From: Streptomyces flavofungini
Lineage (GTDB): Bacteria > Actinomycetota > Actinomycetes > Streptomycetales > Streptomycetaceae
NCBI RefSeq assembly: GCF_014650815.1
Contig: NZ_BMVR01000008.1
Location: forward strand, 310,001-374,000
Direction of reading: 5' to 3'
Length of the DNA: 64,000 bases
The position numbers and the translations under genes are program-made. The first letter of the stretch is position 1. Each line of letters begins with the position of its first letter. Below are positions 16,701-24,379 of the stretch, in pieces. A model generated the notes under the pieces. The model did no database searches and was not told where the DNA came from. It saw only the letters and a list, made by a program, of their open reading frames with translations.

Positions 16701-16809
16701 AGGCGAAGAACGCCTTGACGAAGTCACCTGCCGAGCGCCGCCGCCCCGGCAGGGGCTGAGGCGTCCGGTTCCTCGGACCCGTCGAGCTTGGGGTGGTACG
16801 TCGCGCCAT
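13768..16809 (-). CDS. Membrane protein with LysM and bacterial transcriptional activator (BTAD) domains
   Basis: A 1013-aa protein. Three hydrophobic helices lie in the first ~145 residues. A LysM-like domain follows at ~205-270 (FYRIQPPEG, SLWEIAERHLGDGRRYKEIYQLN). After a polar linker comes another hydrophobic segment at ~390 (LIGAPLLAAGLLGALG), then a large mixed domain. The C-terminal ~240 residues resemble the winged-helix plus tetratricopeptide BTAD architecture of AfsR/SARP proteins (ALALLLLHREGVHPRVLASALWP onward). A LysM peptidoglycan module joined to a regulator-like domain in a membrane protein suggests a wall-sensing or pilus-assembly scaffold. The role is inferred from its Tad locus position. 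Confidence 0.75.
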   Translation of the reverse strand: MARRTTPSSTGPRNRTPQPLPGRRRSAGDFVKAFFAFVALAALIVGVPGALAYFVGWPLPGGAPSLDWLQQEITVSTFINVLTVVVWLAWAQFAACVLVEVKAALSGVGMPGRVPGAGGSQLLARQLVAALLLVGATAASFAPGLSQFGQSLEGNQKPAAATAQQTPGVLGQDQQAAAATAAGALAEQAGQAGAKAGTGQDGDTKFYRIQPPEGRHHDSLWEIAERHLGDGRRYKEIYQLNKDREQPDGSRLSEASLIRPGWIMEMPADAHGGELVHMPDEAPKVSEEVREQISDYAKTGDQRQGGGAQESGGDRQGSGDRQGGGGSVDQDTAHITIPEQRPEGGAREDGQGGGKETGREADTPATDSGSNSDSASEDSGFGLPEALIGAPLLAAGLLGALGRRRRHALWQSAMGAVGLRRGMEPPTPTGSAADAQDALLVGADPEGVRLLDRSLRGLAAALTEESRPLPTVYAAWLSNGDLHLQLAQASGRPPAPWQLGQDETFWTLARTDAERYGDVDTAAPYPGLVCLGTMDDSRLLLNLEAVPGIVSLGGTAADRAAVFASVAAELATNGWSDRMTITLVGFGEDLTALAPNRLRHLEDVEALIETMDAETRQRRGALGAAGHDSVLTGRTGPAQHTRWAPHLVLLADGPSPEDAAKLAELAADASRLGIGYLVGSDSGELPGAAWEMKVTGEGKLLAPLLGLELEAQLLPDALRRAVVELFVAADPRPEGGGDGSDGGAAVAPPFLVDVSEQGRPAVYARLVGSYEIIGLETPDGERSPLLHEALALLLLHREGVHPRVLASALWPRGVTDDVRDALVDRLRDWLGSEPDGTPRLRADATGRLTLAKSVVSDLDVLRSLYHEATQGRGSGNRAVRGRMLTDALVLVRGPLLADRAPGRYGWLTHEIIDAQLPLLVADIGLALSEFHLEKDRVEKAIEALTAALGSAPGDERLWHELLRATHAAGDPARLQALAADLVARSGARGVPPRTEALLDELLPGWRAGLASTG

Positions 16810-16982
16810 GGCGGGTGTCCTGGTCCTGATCCTTGGGTGGGATGCGTGGTGTGCGATGCGTCTGTACGTACTCGGGTTCGTACTCGGGCGATGTTACGGA
16901 AGGTGCCGACGCCCCGGCAGGGGCTGTGGATAACTCTGCTGTGGACAACTCCGCGGCCGGTCCCCCGGCCCCGGTCCGGCTG

Positions 16983-17501
16983 CTACCCGATCTCGTTCTC
17001 CGCCGCCGCGCGCCCGTGCACCGTCACGTCCCCGCCGAAGAACATCCCGGTGAAGACGGGGCTGTAGGTCATCTCGACCTCGACCTCCACCTGTTCGGCG
17101 GTGGCGGTGACGCAGTGGGTGGCCGCCACGTCCGGGCCGGTCAGGCCCATCTCGCGGGCGAACTTCTTGACCCGGGCGTCGCAGTTCTCGTAGTTGATGG
17201 GGGCGCCCTTCGCGCCCTCGTACAGGCCCTCGGTGTCGAGGTCCTGCGCGGCGTACCGGGCGGCCTGTTCGGCGATGTCGGCGGCGCGTTCGCGCTTGGA
17301 GATGGACAGGCCGCCGTCGATCACGAACGCGGACAGGGTGAGGAAGACGAGGGCGAAGACGATGACGGCGCCCGCGCCCGAGCCCCGGTCGTCCAGGCGG
17401 GCCCGGCGTACGCCCACCCAGCCACGTACGCCCACCCAGCCACGTACGGCCGCGAAGCCCCGTGCCCCCGCGAAACCCCGTACCACCGCTGCCGCCTTCA
17501 C
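16983..17501 (-). CDS. TadG-like pilus assembly protein
   Basis: A 172-aa protein with an Arg-rich N-terminus and one hydrophobic helix, GSGAGAVIVFALVFLTLSAF, followed by VIDGGLSISKRERAADIAEQ. This is the TadG/TadE-like N-terminal signature, and it is processed by prepilin peptidase in studied systems. The remainder is extracytoplasmic with two cysteines. It overlaps the preceding TadE-like gene by four bases. The N-terminal Gly-Val-Arg stretch contains a short internal repeat (GWVGVR), so an internal start is possible. Confidence 0.8.
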   Translation of the reverse strand: MKAAAVVRGFAGARGFAAVRGWVGVRGWVGVRRARLDDRGSGAGAVIVFALVFLTLSAFVIDGGLSISKRERAADIAEQAARYAAQDLDTEGLYEGAKGAPINYENCDARVKKFAREMGLTGPDVAATHCVTATAEQVEVEVEMTYSPVFTGMFFGGDVTVHGRAAAENEIG

Positions 17502-17953
17502 GCCGACCTCCGGTACGGATCCAGCGGCGAGCTGAAGCTCGCCTCCAGCGTCGTCGGGATGTCGAGCCCCAGCATCTCCAGGCCCCGCACCTCGCAGCTC
17601 ACCTCGACCGTGAAGAGGGTGTCCGGCTGGAAGCCCGCGCTCTTCTGGACGACGTGCACCGGCCCCGAGCAGACGTCCTCCAGGTCCGCCTTGGCGGCCT
17701 TGCGCGCCTCGGCCATCGCGGTGCCCTGGTCCTTCTGGATGGAGCCCGCGCGGGCGGCGTCGCGGGCCGCCCCGTCGATGGCCCCCCGGCCGTCGACGAG
17801 CTGCCCGAAGGCCACCAGGACCAGGATGAAGAGGATCATCACCGGCGCCAGGATGACCACTTCAACGGTCGAGAGCCCTCGCTCGTCCGAGAAGCACCGC
17901 TCCCCCGAGCGCCCCCGCTCACCAGCGGCAGCGTCCCGCACCCCCCGCCTCAC
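17498..17953 (-). CDS. TadE-family pseudopilin-like protein
   Basis: A 151-aa protein. A charged leader then DERGLSTVEVVILAPVMILF is the classic TadE pattern: a Gly cleavage site, a Glu five residues into the mature helix and a single helix. About 90 extracytoplasmic residues follow, with a cysteine pair. It overlaps both neighbours by four bases, indicating tight translational coupling in the pilus operon. A minor pilus component is likely. Confidence 0.85.
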   Translation of the reverse strand: MRRGVRDAAAGERGRSGERCFSDERGLSTVEVVILAPVMILFILVLVAFGQLVDGRGAIDGAARDAARAGSIQKDQGTAMAEARKAAKADLEDVCSGPVHVVQKSAGFQPDTLFTVEVSCEVRGLEMLGLDIPTTLEASFSSPLDPYRRSA

Positions 17954-18432
17954 CCTTCCTCCTCCACGAACCGCTCCACCGGCCCCGAAGACTGCGCGTG
18001 CACCTTCAGGTCGAGTCCGGGGAACACCGACGGCACGTCCGCCGTGATCTCCACCCCGACCGTGTTCTGCTCCGGCTGGAGCGTCTGCACGTCGGGGCCG
18101 AGGACGAGCTTCGGGCCGAGCTGGCGGATGTAGGCGTCGACGACGTCGGTCGCCTCGCCCCGCCAGCCGCCCGGGTTCTCGTCGGCCGTGGCGCGGGCCT
18201 TGCGCGCGCCCGCCTGGGCCGCGGCCTGGGCCACGTGGTCGGCGAAGAAGTAGAGCGCGAACTGCACCGTCGCGAAGATCAGGAAGAACAGGACCGGGGT
18301 GAGCAGCACGAACTCGATCGCGGTCATGCCGGATTCGCCGCGGGTGGAGGCGGCCTCCACCCTTCGGCGCACGAATCCCGGCATCCGGTCGCGGTTCACC
18401 CCTCGCCCGCTCCCGCCCCCGTCGTCCTTCAT
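17950..18432 (-). CDS. TadE-family pseudopilin-like protein
   Basis: A 160-aa paralogue of the next gene in the operon. A basic leader precedes RGESGMTAIEFVLLTPVLFF, the TadE helix with conserved Glu. An Ala-rich amphipathic stretch (DHVAQAAAQAGARKARA) and an extracytoplasmic beta-rich domain follow. It overlaps the downstream TadE-like gene as ATGA. A minor pseudopilin of the Tad machine is likely. Confidence 0.85.
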   Translation of the reverse strand: MKDDGGGSGRGVNRDRMPGFVRRRVEAASTRGESGMTAIEFVLLTPVLFFLIFATVQFALYFFADHVAQAAAQAGARKARATADENPGGWRGEATDVVDAYIRQLGPKLVLGPDVQTLQPEQNTVGVEITADVPSVFPGLDLKVHAQSSGPVERFVEEEG

Positions 18433-18468
18433 CGCGTCAACAGCCAGTCACCGTCGTCCGTCGCCCGC

Positions 18469-18720
18469 TCAGCAGGTCTTGCTGGCGTCGGCGCCCTCGA
18501 TGCAGTCGCTGACCTTGTCGGCGCCGCCCTTGAGCGCGTTGTTGATGATCGCGGCGACCACGCCGACGATCGCCACGACGACCGCCGAGATGATGACCCA
18601 CTCGACGGCGGACGCGCCGCGGTCGAGCTCGCCGGAGCGGGCGCGCTGCACGCGCCCCTGCAGGAAGGTCACGAGGAAGTCGACCGCCGGGATCCCGGTG
18701 CTGAGGTTCCGTCCGTTCAT
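18469..18720 (-). CDS. Flp/Tad-type small pilin-like protein
   Basis: An 83-aa protein from ATG 18720, chosen because GAGAGGA lies just upstream. The start of the longer open frame has no such site. The helix is DRGASAVEWVIISAVVVAIV, with Gly-Ala at the cleavage position and a Glu five residues on, which is the Flp/TadE pilin pattern. The mature part is about 45 residues and ends with two cysteines (DCIEGADASKTC). This is the best candidate for the major pilin subunit. A 91-base gap separates it from the TadC-like gene. Confidence 0.85.
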   Translation of the reverse strand: MNGRNLSTGIPAVDFLVTFLQGRVQRARSGELDRGASAVEWVIISAVVVAIVGVVAAIINNALKGGADKVSDCIEGADASKTC

Positions 18721-18811
18721 GGTGAGTTGTCCTCTCGAAAGCAGAGTGTGTGGGGGGATGTACGGGTCTGTGGAGCGCTCTTCGACGTGTCCCCGTCGTC
18801 GGGACGGGGGT

Positions 18812-19741
18812 TCAGGCCTGGAACACGCGCATCGCCGCCGGGAAGATGAGGAACACCAGAAATCCCGCACACAGCAACAGCTGTGCCACCAGCATCGACT
18901 GTGACTTCTCGCCCGCGCTGCCCTCGATCTCGGCGAGCTCGCGGTGGCGCATCGTCTCGGCGCGGGACGCGAGCGATTCGCGTACCTTCGCGCCGTCGTC
19001 CGCGACCAGGGCGAGCGACGCGGAGAGGTCCTTGAGCTCTTCGACGCCCAGTTGCTCGCCGAGCGAGCCGAGCGCCTGCCACTGGCTGATGCCGGTGATC
19101 CGGGCGTCCGCCAGGGCGTTGCGGATACGTTGCGTCGCCCACCCGTCGGACACCTCGGCGGCCGCCATCAGCGCCTCGGGCAGGCCGCGGCCGCCCGCGA
19201 GGCTCATGGAGACCAGGTCCAGGTAGGCGCCGATGACGCGCCGCAGGTCGCGCCGCTTCTCCTGCGCGTCCCTGCGCACTTCGAGGTCGGGCAGGAAGAA
19301 GAAGAGCACCCCGAACATCAGGGCCAGCCACACCGGGATGATGGGGCTGCGGCCGAAGCCGAGGGTCAGGATGATCGCGAAGAGGAACGGGCCGAAGACG
19401 ATGCCGGTGGCCGCGAGCAGCACCTTCGTCGCCAGGAACTTCTCCCAGCTCCGGTCGAGCACCGCCAGGTCGGCCCGCAGCGACCGCAGTTCCCAGCCCT
19501 GCTGGACGTAGAACTCGGCGGCCCGCGCGCCCACCCGGGCCCGTAGCGTCCCGAGCCGCCCGGTGACCTCGGCGTCCGCGGTGCGGTGCGCGGACTCGTA
19601 CGCGGCGCCGCGCGCCCGCATCGCGTCGATGCGCGCGACCGTGGCGACCGCGCTGCGCTTGGACGGCATCAGCGCGCGGACGAGGGCGAAGATGCCGAGG
19701 CCCAGTGTGGCGCCGATGACGATCGGCATGGTCAGGTTCAC
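18812..19741 (-). CDS. tadC: TadC-like pilus inner-membrane platform protein
   Basis: A 309-aa type II secretion F-domain protein. The GTG at 19741 overlaps the stop of the TadB-like gene (GTGA), which fixes the start. The N-terminal anchor MPIVIGATLGLGIFALVRAL is followed by two mid helices (FLATKVLLAATGIVFGPFLF, PVWLALMFGVLFFFLPDLEV) and the cytoplasmic F domain with GAYLDLVSMSLAGGRGLPEA. A last helix lies at the C-terminus. With TadB it should form the heteromeric platform driven by TadA. Confidence 0.87.
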   Translation of the reverse strand: MNLTMPIVIGATLGLGIFALVRALMPSKRSAVATVARIDAMRARGAAYESAHRTADAEVTGRLGTLRARVGARAAEFYVQQGWELRSLRADLAVLDRSWEKFLATKVLLAATGIVFGPFLFAIILTLGFGRSPIIPVWLALMFGVLFFFLPDLEVRRDAQEKRRDLRRVIGAYLDLVSMSLAGGRGLPEALMAAAEVSDGWATQRIRNALADARITGISQWQALGSLGEQLGVEELKDLSASLALVADDGAKVRESLASRAETMRHRELAEIEGSAGEKSQSMLVAQLLLCAGFLVFLIFPAAMRVFQA

Positions 19742-20754
19742 CGGCGTACCCCCTCGGTGGTGTTGGCGTGCGGCGGCAGCGGCTGCTGGCCGGGCGCGCC
19801 CTCGGGGCCCACGGCGCCGGGCAGCGGGGCGCCGCCCGGTCCCCGGGGACGTACGAACTGGACGCCCGGCTCGTCGCGTACGAGGAAACGGTCCGGCGTC
19901 TCGACCGTCGACAGCTTGCGCAGCCACCAGAAGCCGAGCGCGAACAGGCCGCACACGCAGGCGAGCACGAGCTGCCCGACGGGCGTGCTGTACGGCGACA
20001 CGAACTCGCGGTTGAAGATGGACAGGCCCAGCACGAAGGCGATGGACACGGCCACGACGATCTGCACCGAGCGGCGGGTCGAGGCGCGCTGCGCCATCAC
20101 GCGCTGGCGCATGTCGACCTCCTCGCGCGCCGACTTGGCGAGCGCGCCGAGGACCTGGCGCAGGCCGGGCCCGCGCAGCTTGGCGTTGAGGATGAGCGCC
20201 GCGACGATGATGTCGGCCGAGGCGTCGTCGATCTCGTCGGCGAGCACCTGCAGGGCCTCGGGCAGCGGGGTGCGCGCCCGCAGCCGGTCCACGAGAGCGT
20301 CGAGGTGCGGCCGCAGCACCGGCGCCGCGGCCCGCGCGGACGCCGGAATGGCCTGCTCCAGGCCGACCGCGCCCGCGATGGTGTCGCGCAGCGACTCGGT
20401 CCAGGCGGCGAGCGCCTCGACCCGCTTCATCTGCAGGCGTTCCTCGGCGGCGCCGCCGAACAGCTTGTCCCAGAAGAAGACGAGGATGCCGGACGCGATG
20501 CCGGCCACCGCCCAGCGCGTCAGCAGCAGCACGACCAGGCCGACGCCGATCGCGATGGAGCCGCGCTGCCCGACGAAGCGGACGAGCTCACTCATCCGCT
20601 GGCTGGCCCGCTGCTTCTCGTGGGCCGGTTTGACGGGCAGTCCGCGGACCGCGACCGCGAGCAGCGCGAGGCCGCCGCCGACGGCGACACCGCAGGCCAG
20701 TCCGTACAGCACGGGCAGCGAGAACACGCCGCCCATGGAGCCGAGTGCGTTCAT
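19738..20754 (-). CDS. tadB: TadB-like pilus inner-membrane platform protein
   Basis: A 338-aa type II secretion F-domain protein. An N-terminal hydrophobic segment (LPVLYGLACGVAVGGGLALL), then a second pair near 70-100, then the F domain with WTESLRDTIAGAVGLEQAI and a two-helix C-terminal region. The Pro/Gly-rich tail of about 40 residues is specific to this lineage. It lies eight bases after the TadA gene and overlaps TadC downstream, matching the usual tadA-tadB-tadC order. Confidence 0.88.
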   Translation of the reverse strand: MNALGSMGGVFSLPVLYGLACGVAVGGGLALLAVAVRGLPVKPAHEKQRASQRMSELVRFVGQRGSIAIGVGLVVLLLTRWAVAGIASGILVFFWDKLFGGAAEERLQMKRVEALAAWTESLRDTIAGAVGLEQAIPASARAAAPVLRPHLDALVDRLRARTPLPEALQVLADEIDDASADIIVAALILNAKLRGPGLRQVLGALAKSAREEVDMRQRVMAQRASTRRSVQIVVAVSIAFVLGLSIFNREFVSPYSTPVGQLVLACVCGLFALGFWWLRKLSTVETPDRFLVRDEPGVQFVRPRGPGGAPLPGAVGPEGAPGQQPLPPHANTTEGVRR

Positions 20755-20761
20755 GTCGTGC

Positions 20762-22069
20762 TCACCCCCATTGCCCGGCGGGCCGGTAGCCGAATGCGGC
20801 GAGGTCGTCCATGCAGGCGATCGGCGCGTGCGGCACGATCCGGCCGTCCGGCGCCTCGGCGAAGACCTCGCTGGAGAGCACCCGGCCGTCGACGCCGTTG
20901 ACCTCGCGGACGGACGTCACCATGCGCTGGAGCTTGCCGCCGGTCTGGTAGTTGTTGCGCCGCTGGATGAAGACGACGAAGTTCACGGCGCCCGCGACGA
21001 GCATCTGGCTGGCCTCGATGGGCAGCCGCTCGGAAGCCTGCAGCGCGTACGTCGAGATCCTGTTGAAGACCTCGCTTGAGCTGTTGGCGTGGATCGTGGA
21101 CAGCGAGCCGTCGTTGCCCTGCGACATCGCGTTCAGCATGGTCACGATCTCGTCGCCGAGCACCTCACCGACGATGACGCGGGAGGGGTTCATGCGCAGC
21201 GACCGGCGGACCAGCTCGGCCATCGAAATGGTGCCCTGCCCCTCGGAGTTGGGCAGCCGCTCCTCGAACGCCACCACGTTGGGGTGCAGATCGGCGAACG
21301 TGTCGAGGCCGAGCTCCAGGGCGCGCTCGACGGTGATGAGGCGCTCGTGCGGCGGGATCTCGTTGGCGAGGGCCCGCAGCAGCGTCGTCTTTCCGGCGTT
21401 CGTGGCGCCCGCGATCATGATGTTCTTGCGCGCCCGTACGGCACAGGCCAGGAAGTGCGCGACGTCCGGCGTGAGCGTCCCGTTCCCCACCAGGTCGGAC
21501 ATGAACACCTTGCCCATGCGCGCGCGCCGGATGGACAGCGCGGGCCGCCGGGTCACGTCCATCACGGCCGAGAGGCGGGAGCCGTCGGGCAGGCGCAGGT
21601 CGAGCTGGGGGTTGGCGGAGTCGAAGGGCCGCGACGACAGACCGGAGTAGGCGCCGAGGATCTGGATGAGCTCGATCAGCTCCTCGTCGGTCTCGGCGAC
21701 CGGCTCGGCCTTGGCCTCGCGCCCGTCGGCGTACCCGACGAAGACCTGGTCGTACCCGTTGATGTCGATGTTCTCGACCTCGGGGTCGTCCAGGAGCGGC
21801 TGCAGGCGGCCGACGCCGAAGAGCGCGGCGTGCACGGCGGCCGCGTACTGCTCCTCGGTCTCGGCGTCCAGCGGGGTGCGCCCGGCGTTGATCTCGCCGC
21901 GCGCGTACTCCTCCAGGATCTGCGCGATGACGGCGCGGGCGTACTGCCGCTCGTCCTCGCTGGACATCGGCGTGACGCCGGACACCTGGTCCAGGCGGCG
22001 CTGCTCGGCGATGCGGTCACCGGCGTCCTGCCGGAACCGCTTCACCAGCTGGTGGTCGACCGCACTCAT
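20762..22069 (-). CDS. tadA: TadA/CpaF-type pilus secretion ATPase
   Basis: A 435-aa hexameric ATPase of the type II/IV secretion superfamily that powers pilus assembly. The Walker A is GATNAGKTTLLRAL. The Asp box and His-box regions follow (ITVERALELGLD, VRRSLRMNPSRVIVGEVLGD, SQGNDGSLSTIHANS), and the last contains the conserved TIHA motif. The N-terminal domain, rich in DPEVENIDINGYDQVFV-type residues, is the CpaF pattern. The gene is coupled to the TadZ-like gene by a four-base overlap. Confidence 0.95.
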   Translation of the reverse strand: MSAVDHQLVKRFRQDAGDRIAEQRRLDQVSGVTPMSSEDERQYARAVIAQILEEYARGEINAGRTPLDAETEEQYAAAVHAALFGVGRLQPLLDDPEVENIDINGYDQVFVGYADGREAKAEPVAETDEELIELIQILGAYSGLSSRPFDSANPQLDLRLPDGSRLSAVMDVTRRPALSIRRARMGKVFMSDLVGNGTLTPDVAHFLACAVRARKNIMIAGATNAGKTTLLRALANEIPPHERLITVERALELGLDTFADLHPNVVAFEERLPNSEGQGTISMAELVRRSLRMNPSRVIVGEVLGDEIVTMLNAMSQGNDGSLSTIHANSSSEVFNRISTYALQASERLPIEASQMLVAGAVNFVVFIQRRNNYQTGGKLQRMVTSVREVNGVDGRVLSSEVFAEAPDGRIVPHAPIACMDDLAAFGYRPAGQWG

Positions 22070-22917
22070 CGCCCGGCACCCGCCGTCGGGCCCGCGGCCG
22101 GGCCCGCGGCCGGATTCGCCCAGGCCGCGCCGTACTGCTGGTACAGGTCGACGGTGACCTTGCGGGCCGACCGGATGAGCATCGACTTGTCGAGCCGTCC
22201 GCGCTTACGCCCGGCCAACTGGTCGGCGCCCGCCGGGTCGTCGGCGAGGGTGCCGACGACCCGGGCGCCGGTCTGCGCGGCCATCAGCATCTCGTTGACC
22301 TGGTGCACCAGCTTCCCGGAGTTCCCCGGGTCGGCGATCAGGACGACGCCGATGAGCGGGGTCGCGAGGGTGGCGGCGCCACGCGGCCCGCCGTGCAGCT
22401 TCGCGGACAGCGCCGCGGCCCGGTCCCGTACCCGGGCGATGGCCTCCGGCTCCGTACGCGAGATCAGCAGCACCAGGTTGGCGTGCGGGAACAGCTCGAT
22501 CGCCGGGCTGTCCCCCGCGATCCGCCCGCAGTCGGCTATGACGTCGGCCGGGGCGTTCGGCGAGTCGGCGAGCTGGGCGAAGGCACGCCCGAGCGTCGGC
22601 CAGATCCCGACGAGCCCGGCGGCCTGCTCGGACGTGCCGAGCCCGACGAGCACTTCAAGGCCGCCGGACAACGGCTGGGTGTGGTCCCACAGTTGATCCG
22701 GTACGAGGCCTCGGCGCGCCGTCGCGGCGATGGACAGCATGCCGGTGTTCGGGTTGAGCGGGCCGCCGTGCGCGGCGGCGCTGCGGTAGACGAGGTCGCC
22801 GCCCGCGGGATCGGTCTCCGCGACGAGCACCCGGCGCGGCCACACCGCCGCGAGCGCTACGGCCGCGGTGGTGACGCCGGGGGAGCCTTTGTCGGCGGCG
22901 AGGGCGATGAGGGCCAT
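22066..22917 (-). CDS. TadZ/CpaE-like P-loop (ParA/MinD-type) protein
   Basis: A 283-aa protein. The N-terminus, LIALAADKGSPGVTTAAVAL, is a deviant Walker A region (GSPGVTT in place of the ParA-type KGGxGKT), and VLVAETDPAGGDL follows. TadZ/CpaE proteins position the Tad machine at sites on the membrane and often have degenerate ATPase sites. No receiver domain is visible, unlike Caulobacter CpaE. It is coupled to TadA. The missing P-loop lysine at the usual place suggests weak or no ATP hydrolysis. Confidence 0.8.
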   Translation of the reverse strand: MALIALAADKGSPGVTTAAVALAAVWPRRVLVAETDPAGGDLVYRSAAAHGGPLNPNTGMLSIAATARRGLVPDQLWDHTQPLSGGLEVLVGLGTSEQAAGLVGIWPTLGRAFAQLADSPNAPADVIADCGRIAGDSPAIELFPHANLVLLISRTEPEAIARVRDRAAALSAKLHGGPRGAATLATPLIGVVLIADPGNSGKLVHQVNEMLMAAQTGARVVGTLADDPAGADQLAGRKRGRLDKSMLIRSARKVTVDLYQQYGAAWANPAAGPAAGPTAGAGR

Positions 22918-22934
22918 GTCTCCTCTACTCGCCT

Positions 22935-23663
22935 CTACTTGTCGGCGCCGGGGACAACCGCCACGGCGACCTCACCGAGCGACGCGGCGCTGGTGACCGC
23001 GGCGACGTCCTCGTTGTCGACGAGGACGGTGATGCTCAGGTTGCCGGTGCTGATGGTCGAGTCCTTGTTGCTGTTGACCAGGCCGACCCGGGCGTCGGCG
23101 ACGAGGGGCGTACGGCTGGACGAGTTGCCGCCGCCGGTGCCCTTGTCGTCGTCGGAGCTGGAGGAGCCGTTCGCGGCGACCCGGTAGAGGGCGACGGTGT
23201 CGCCCTGCTGGAGCGTGGAGGGGTACTGGCCCTCCTTCAGGGAGAGGCCCACGGAGGCCTTGCCCGTGGGGAGGCCGCCCTTGTCGTCGAACATCTCGCC
23301 CACCACGACGGTGCCCGGGTAGAGCGTGGTCTTGGCCTTGAGCTTCGACAGCGCGCTGAGCTTGGAGTACTTGACGTAGTGCACGTCCGAGTCCGCCGCG
23401 ACCATCACCGAGGTGGAGTTGTCCTTGTTGACCGATTCGCCCGGCGCGATCCGCTCCGTCACCTTGACGACCTCGACCCGGTCCCCCGCCCGCAGTACGA
23501 GCACCGTGGCGCCGAGCGCGCCGACCAGGATGAGCAGGACTGCCAGAGCGGCCAGCGCCGGTTTGCGCTCGCGAGGCGCAGTGGGAAGGCGTTCACCGAC
23601 GCCTGCCGGAGCCGACACGGCGGAACGGTTGTTGCCCGCCCCCGTACGCTCTTGGATCTTCAC
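22935..23663 (-). CDS. SAF-domain (CpaB/RcpC-like) pilus assembly protein
   Basis: A 242-aa protein from a GTG start behind GGGGAG. One membrane helix, PALAALAVLLILVGALGATV, is followed by an extracytoplasmic SAF-like domain (VEVVKVTERIAPGESVNKDN, YPGTVVVGEMF). CpaB/RcpC proteins are usually found with the outer-membrane secretin. In a Gram-positive the partner is missing, so this may act in crossing the peptidoglycan. A Ser/Asp/Gly linker precedes the last ~60 residues. It is the first gene of the pilus operon, with its promoter presumably in the 716-base region upstream. Confidence 0.8.
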   Translation of the reverse strand: MKIQERTGAGNNRSAVSAPAGVGERLPTAPRERKPALAALAVLLILVGALGATVLVLRAGDRVEVVKVTERIAPGESVNKDNSTSVMVAADSDVHYVKYSKLSALSKLKAKTTLYPGTVVVGEMFDDKGGLPTGKASVGLSLKEGQYPSTLQQGDTVALYRVAANGSSSSDDDKGTGGGNSSSRTPLVADARVGLVNSNKDSTISTGNLSITVLVDNEDVAAVTSAASLGEVAVAVVPGADK

Positions 23664-24379
23664 GCAACCGCTCCCCGTACGACCCAGAAAAATCCGTCAT
23701 TTGAGACACCCAGATGCGACTCGCATACGCCTCGGCCGGGGTTCCATCGGCCCGTCAGCCTCAGGCGCGGTGTCAAGCCATCGCACCGTATCAGCAGCAC
23801 ATAAGCCCCTCAAGGCGCGTTATGGATCGCGAAGCTCACACGGTTCATCGTTATTCACGCGCAATACGGGCCCCTTGGTTCCGACGTCACGCCGGGAGTG
23901 CGTCAACATACCCCCATATGCAATTGCGAACCAACTCGCTTTGCACGCAACCCTTTCGGGCGACGACATCCCGCCAACGGAATCCCCACCCCGCTCGCCC
24001 CGGCACGCCCCGTACACCCATCCCTCGGGCACCAGAACGACGCCAGGAGGGGCGGAAGCGGTTCCCGGGGCCCCGAGCGGAACGTGAGACGGAGCGGGCG
24101 GGTCACCGCGGCGCGCGGCCGGACGCACCGGACGATTGCCACACCTCCCCAGAACCTCCGCACAAATTTGCCGCACCGCCCCACCCCAGGGGCGACATGC
24201 CCGAACTATCCGACTTGCACGATGCGTTGGCGGAGAGATCCGCACGCCGGGATGAACCCGCCCTCGCGCGGCGCCCTCTCACTCTTCGGCGCCGAATCTG
24301 CACGTATGCCGGTCCCGTATCGGCTCCGACAAGGCGCTGCAAAACTCAACAAATCCATCGAAAGAGAAATTCAACCCCC
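23664..24379. other. Non-coding region between divergent pilus operon and trypsin gene
   Basis: About 716 bases. It is less GC-rich than its neighbours in parts (around 23815-23960 and 24340-24380) and has several overlapping open frames without ribosome-binding sites or family features. It must contain two divergent promoters. No clear palindromic operator, RNA gene or repeat was recognised. Confidence 0.6.

Noticed and set aside
13912..17067. A 1051-aa plus-strand open frame opposite the LysM-BTAD gene
   Set aside because: Antisense shadow: same third-position GC bias, no ribosome-binding site, no domain. The minus-strand frame has helices, LysM and BTAD features.
23820..24245. Possible small gene of 141 aa on the minus strand between the pilus and trypsin genes
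   Set aside because: No ribosome-binding site, no family pattern, and overlapping open frames in other phases. Considered non-coding.
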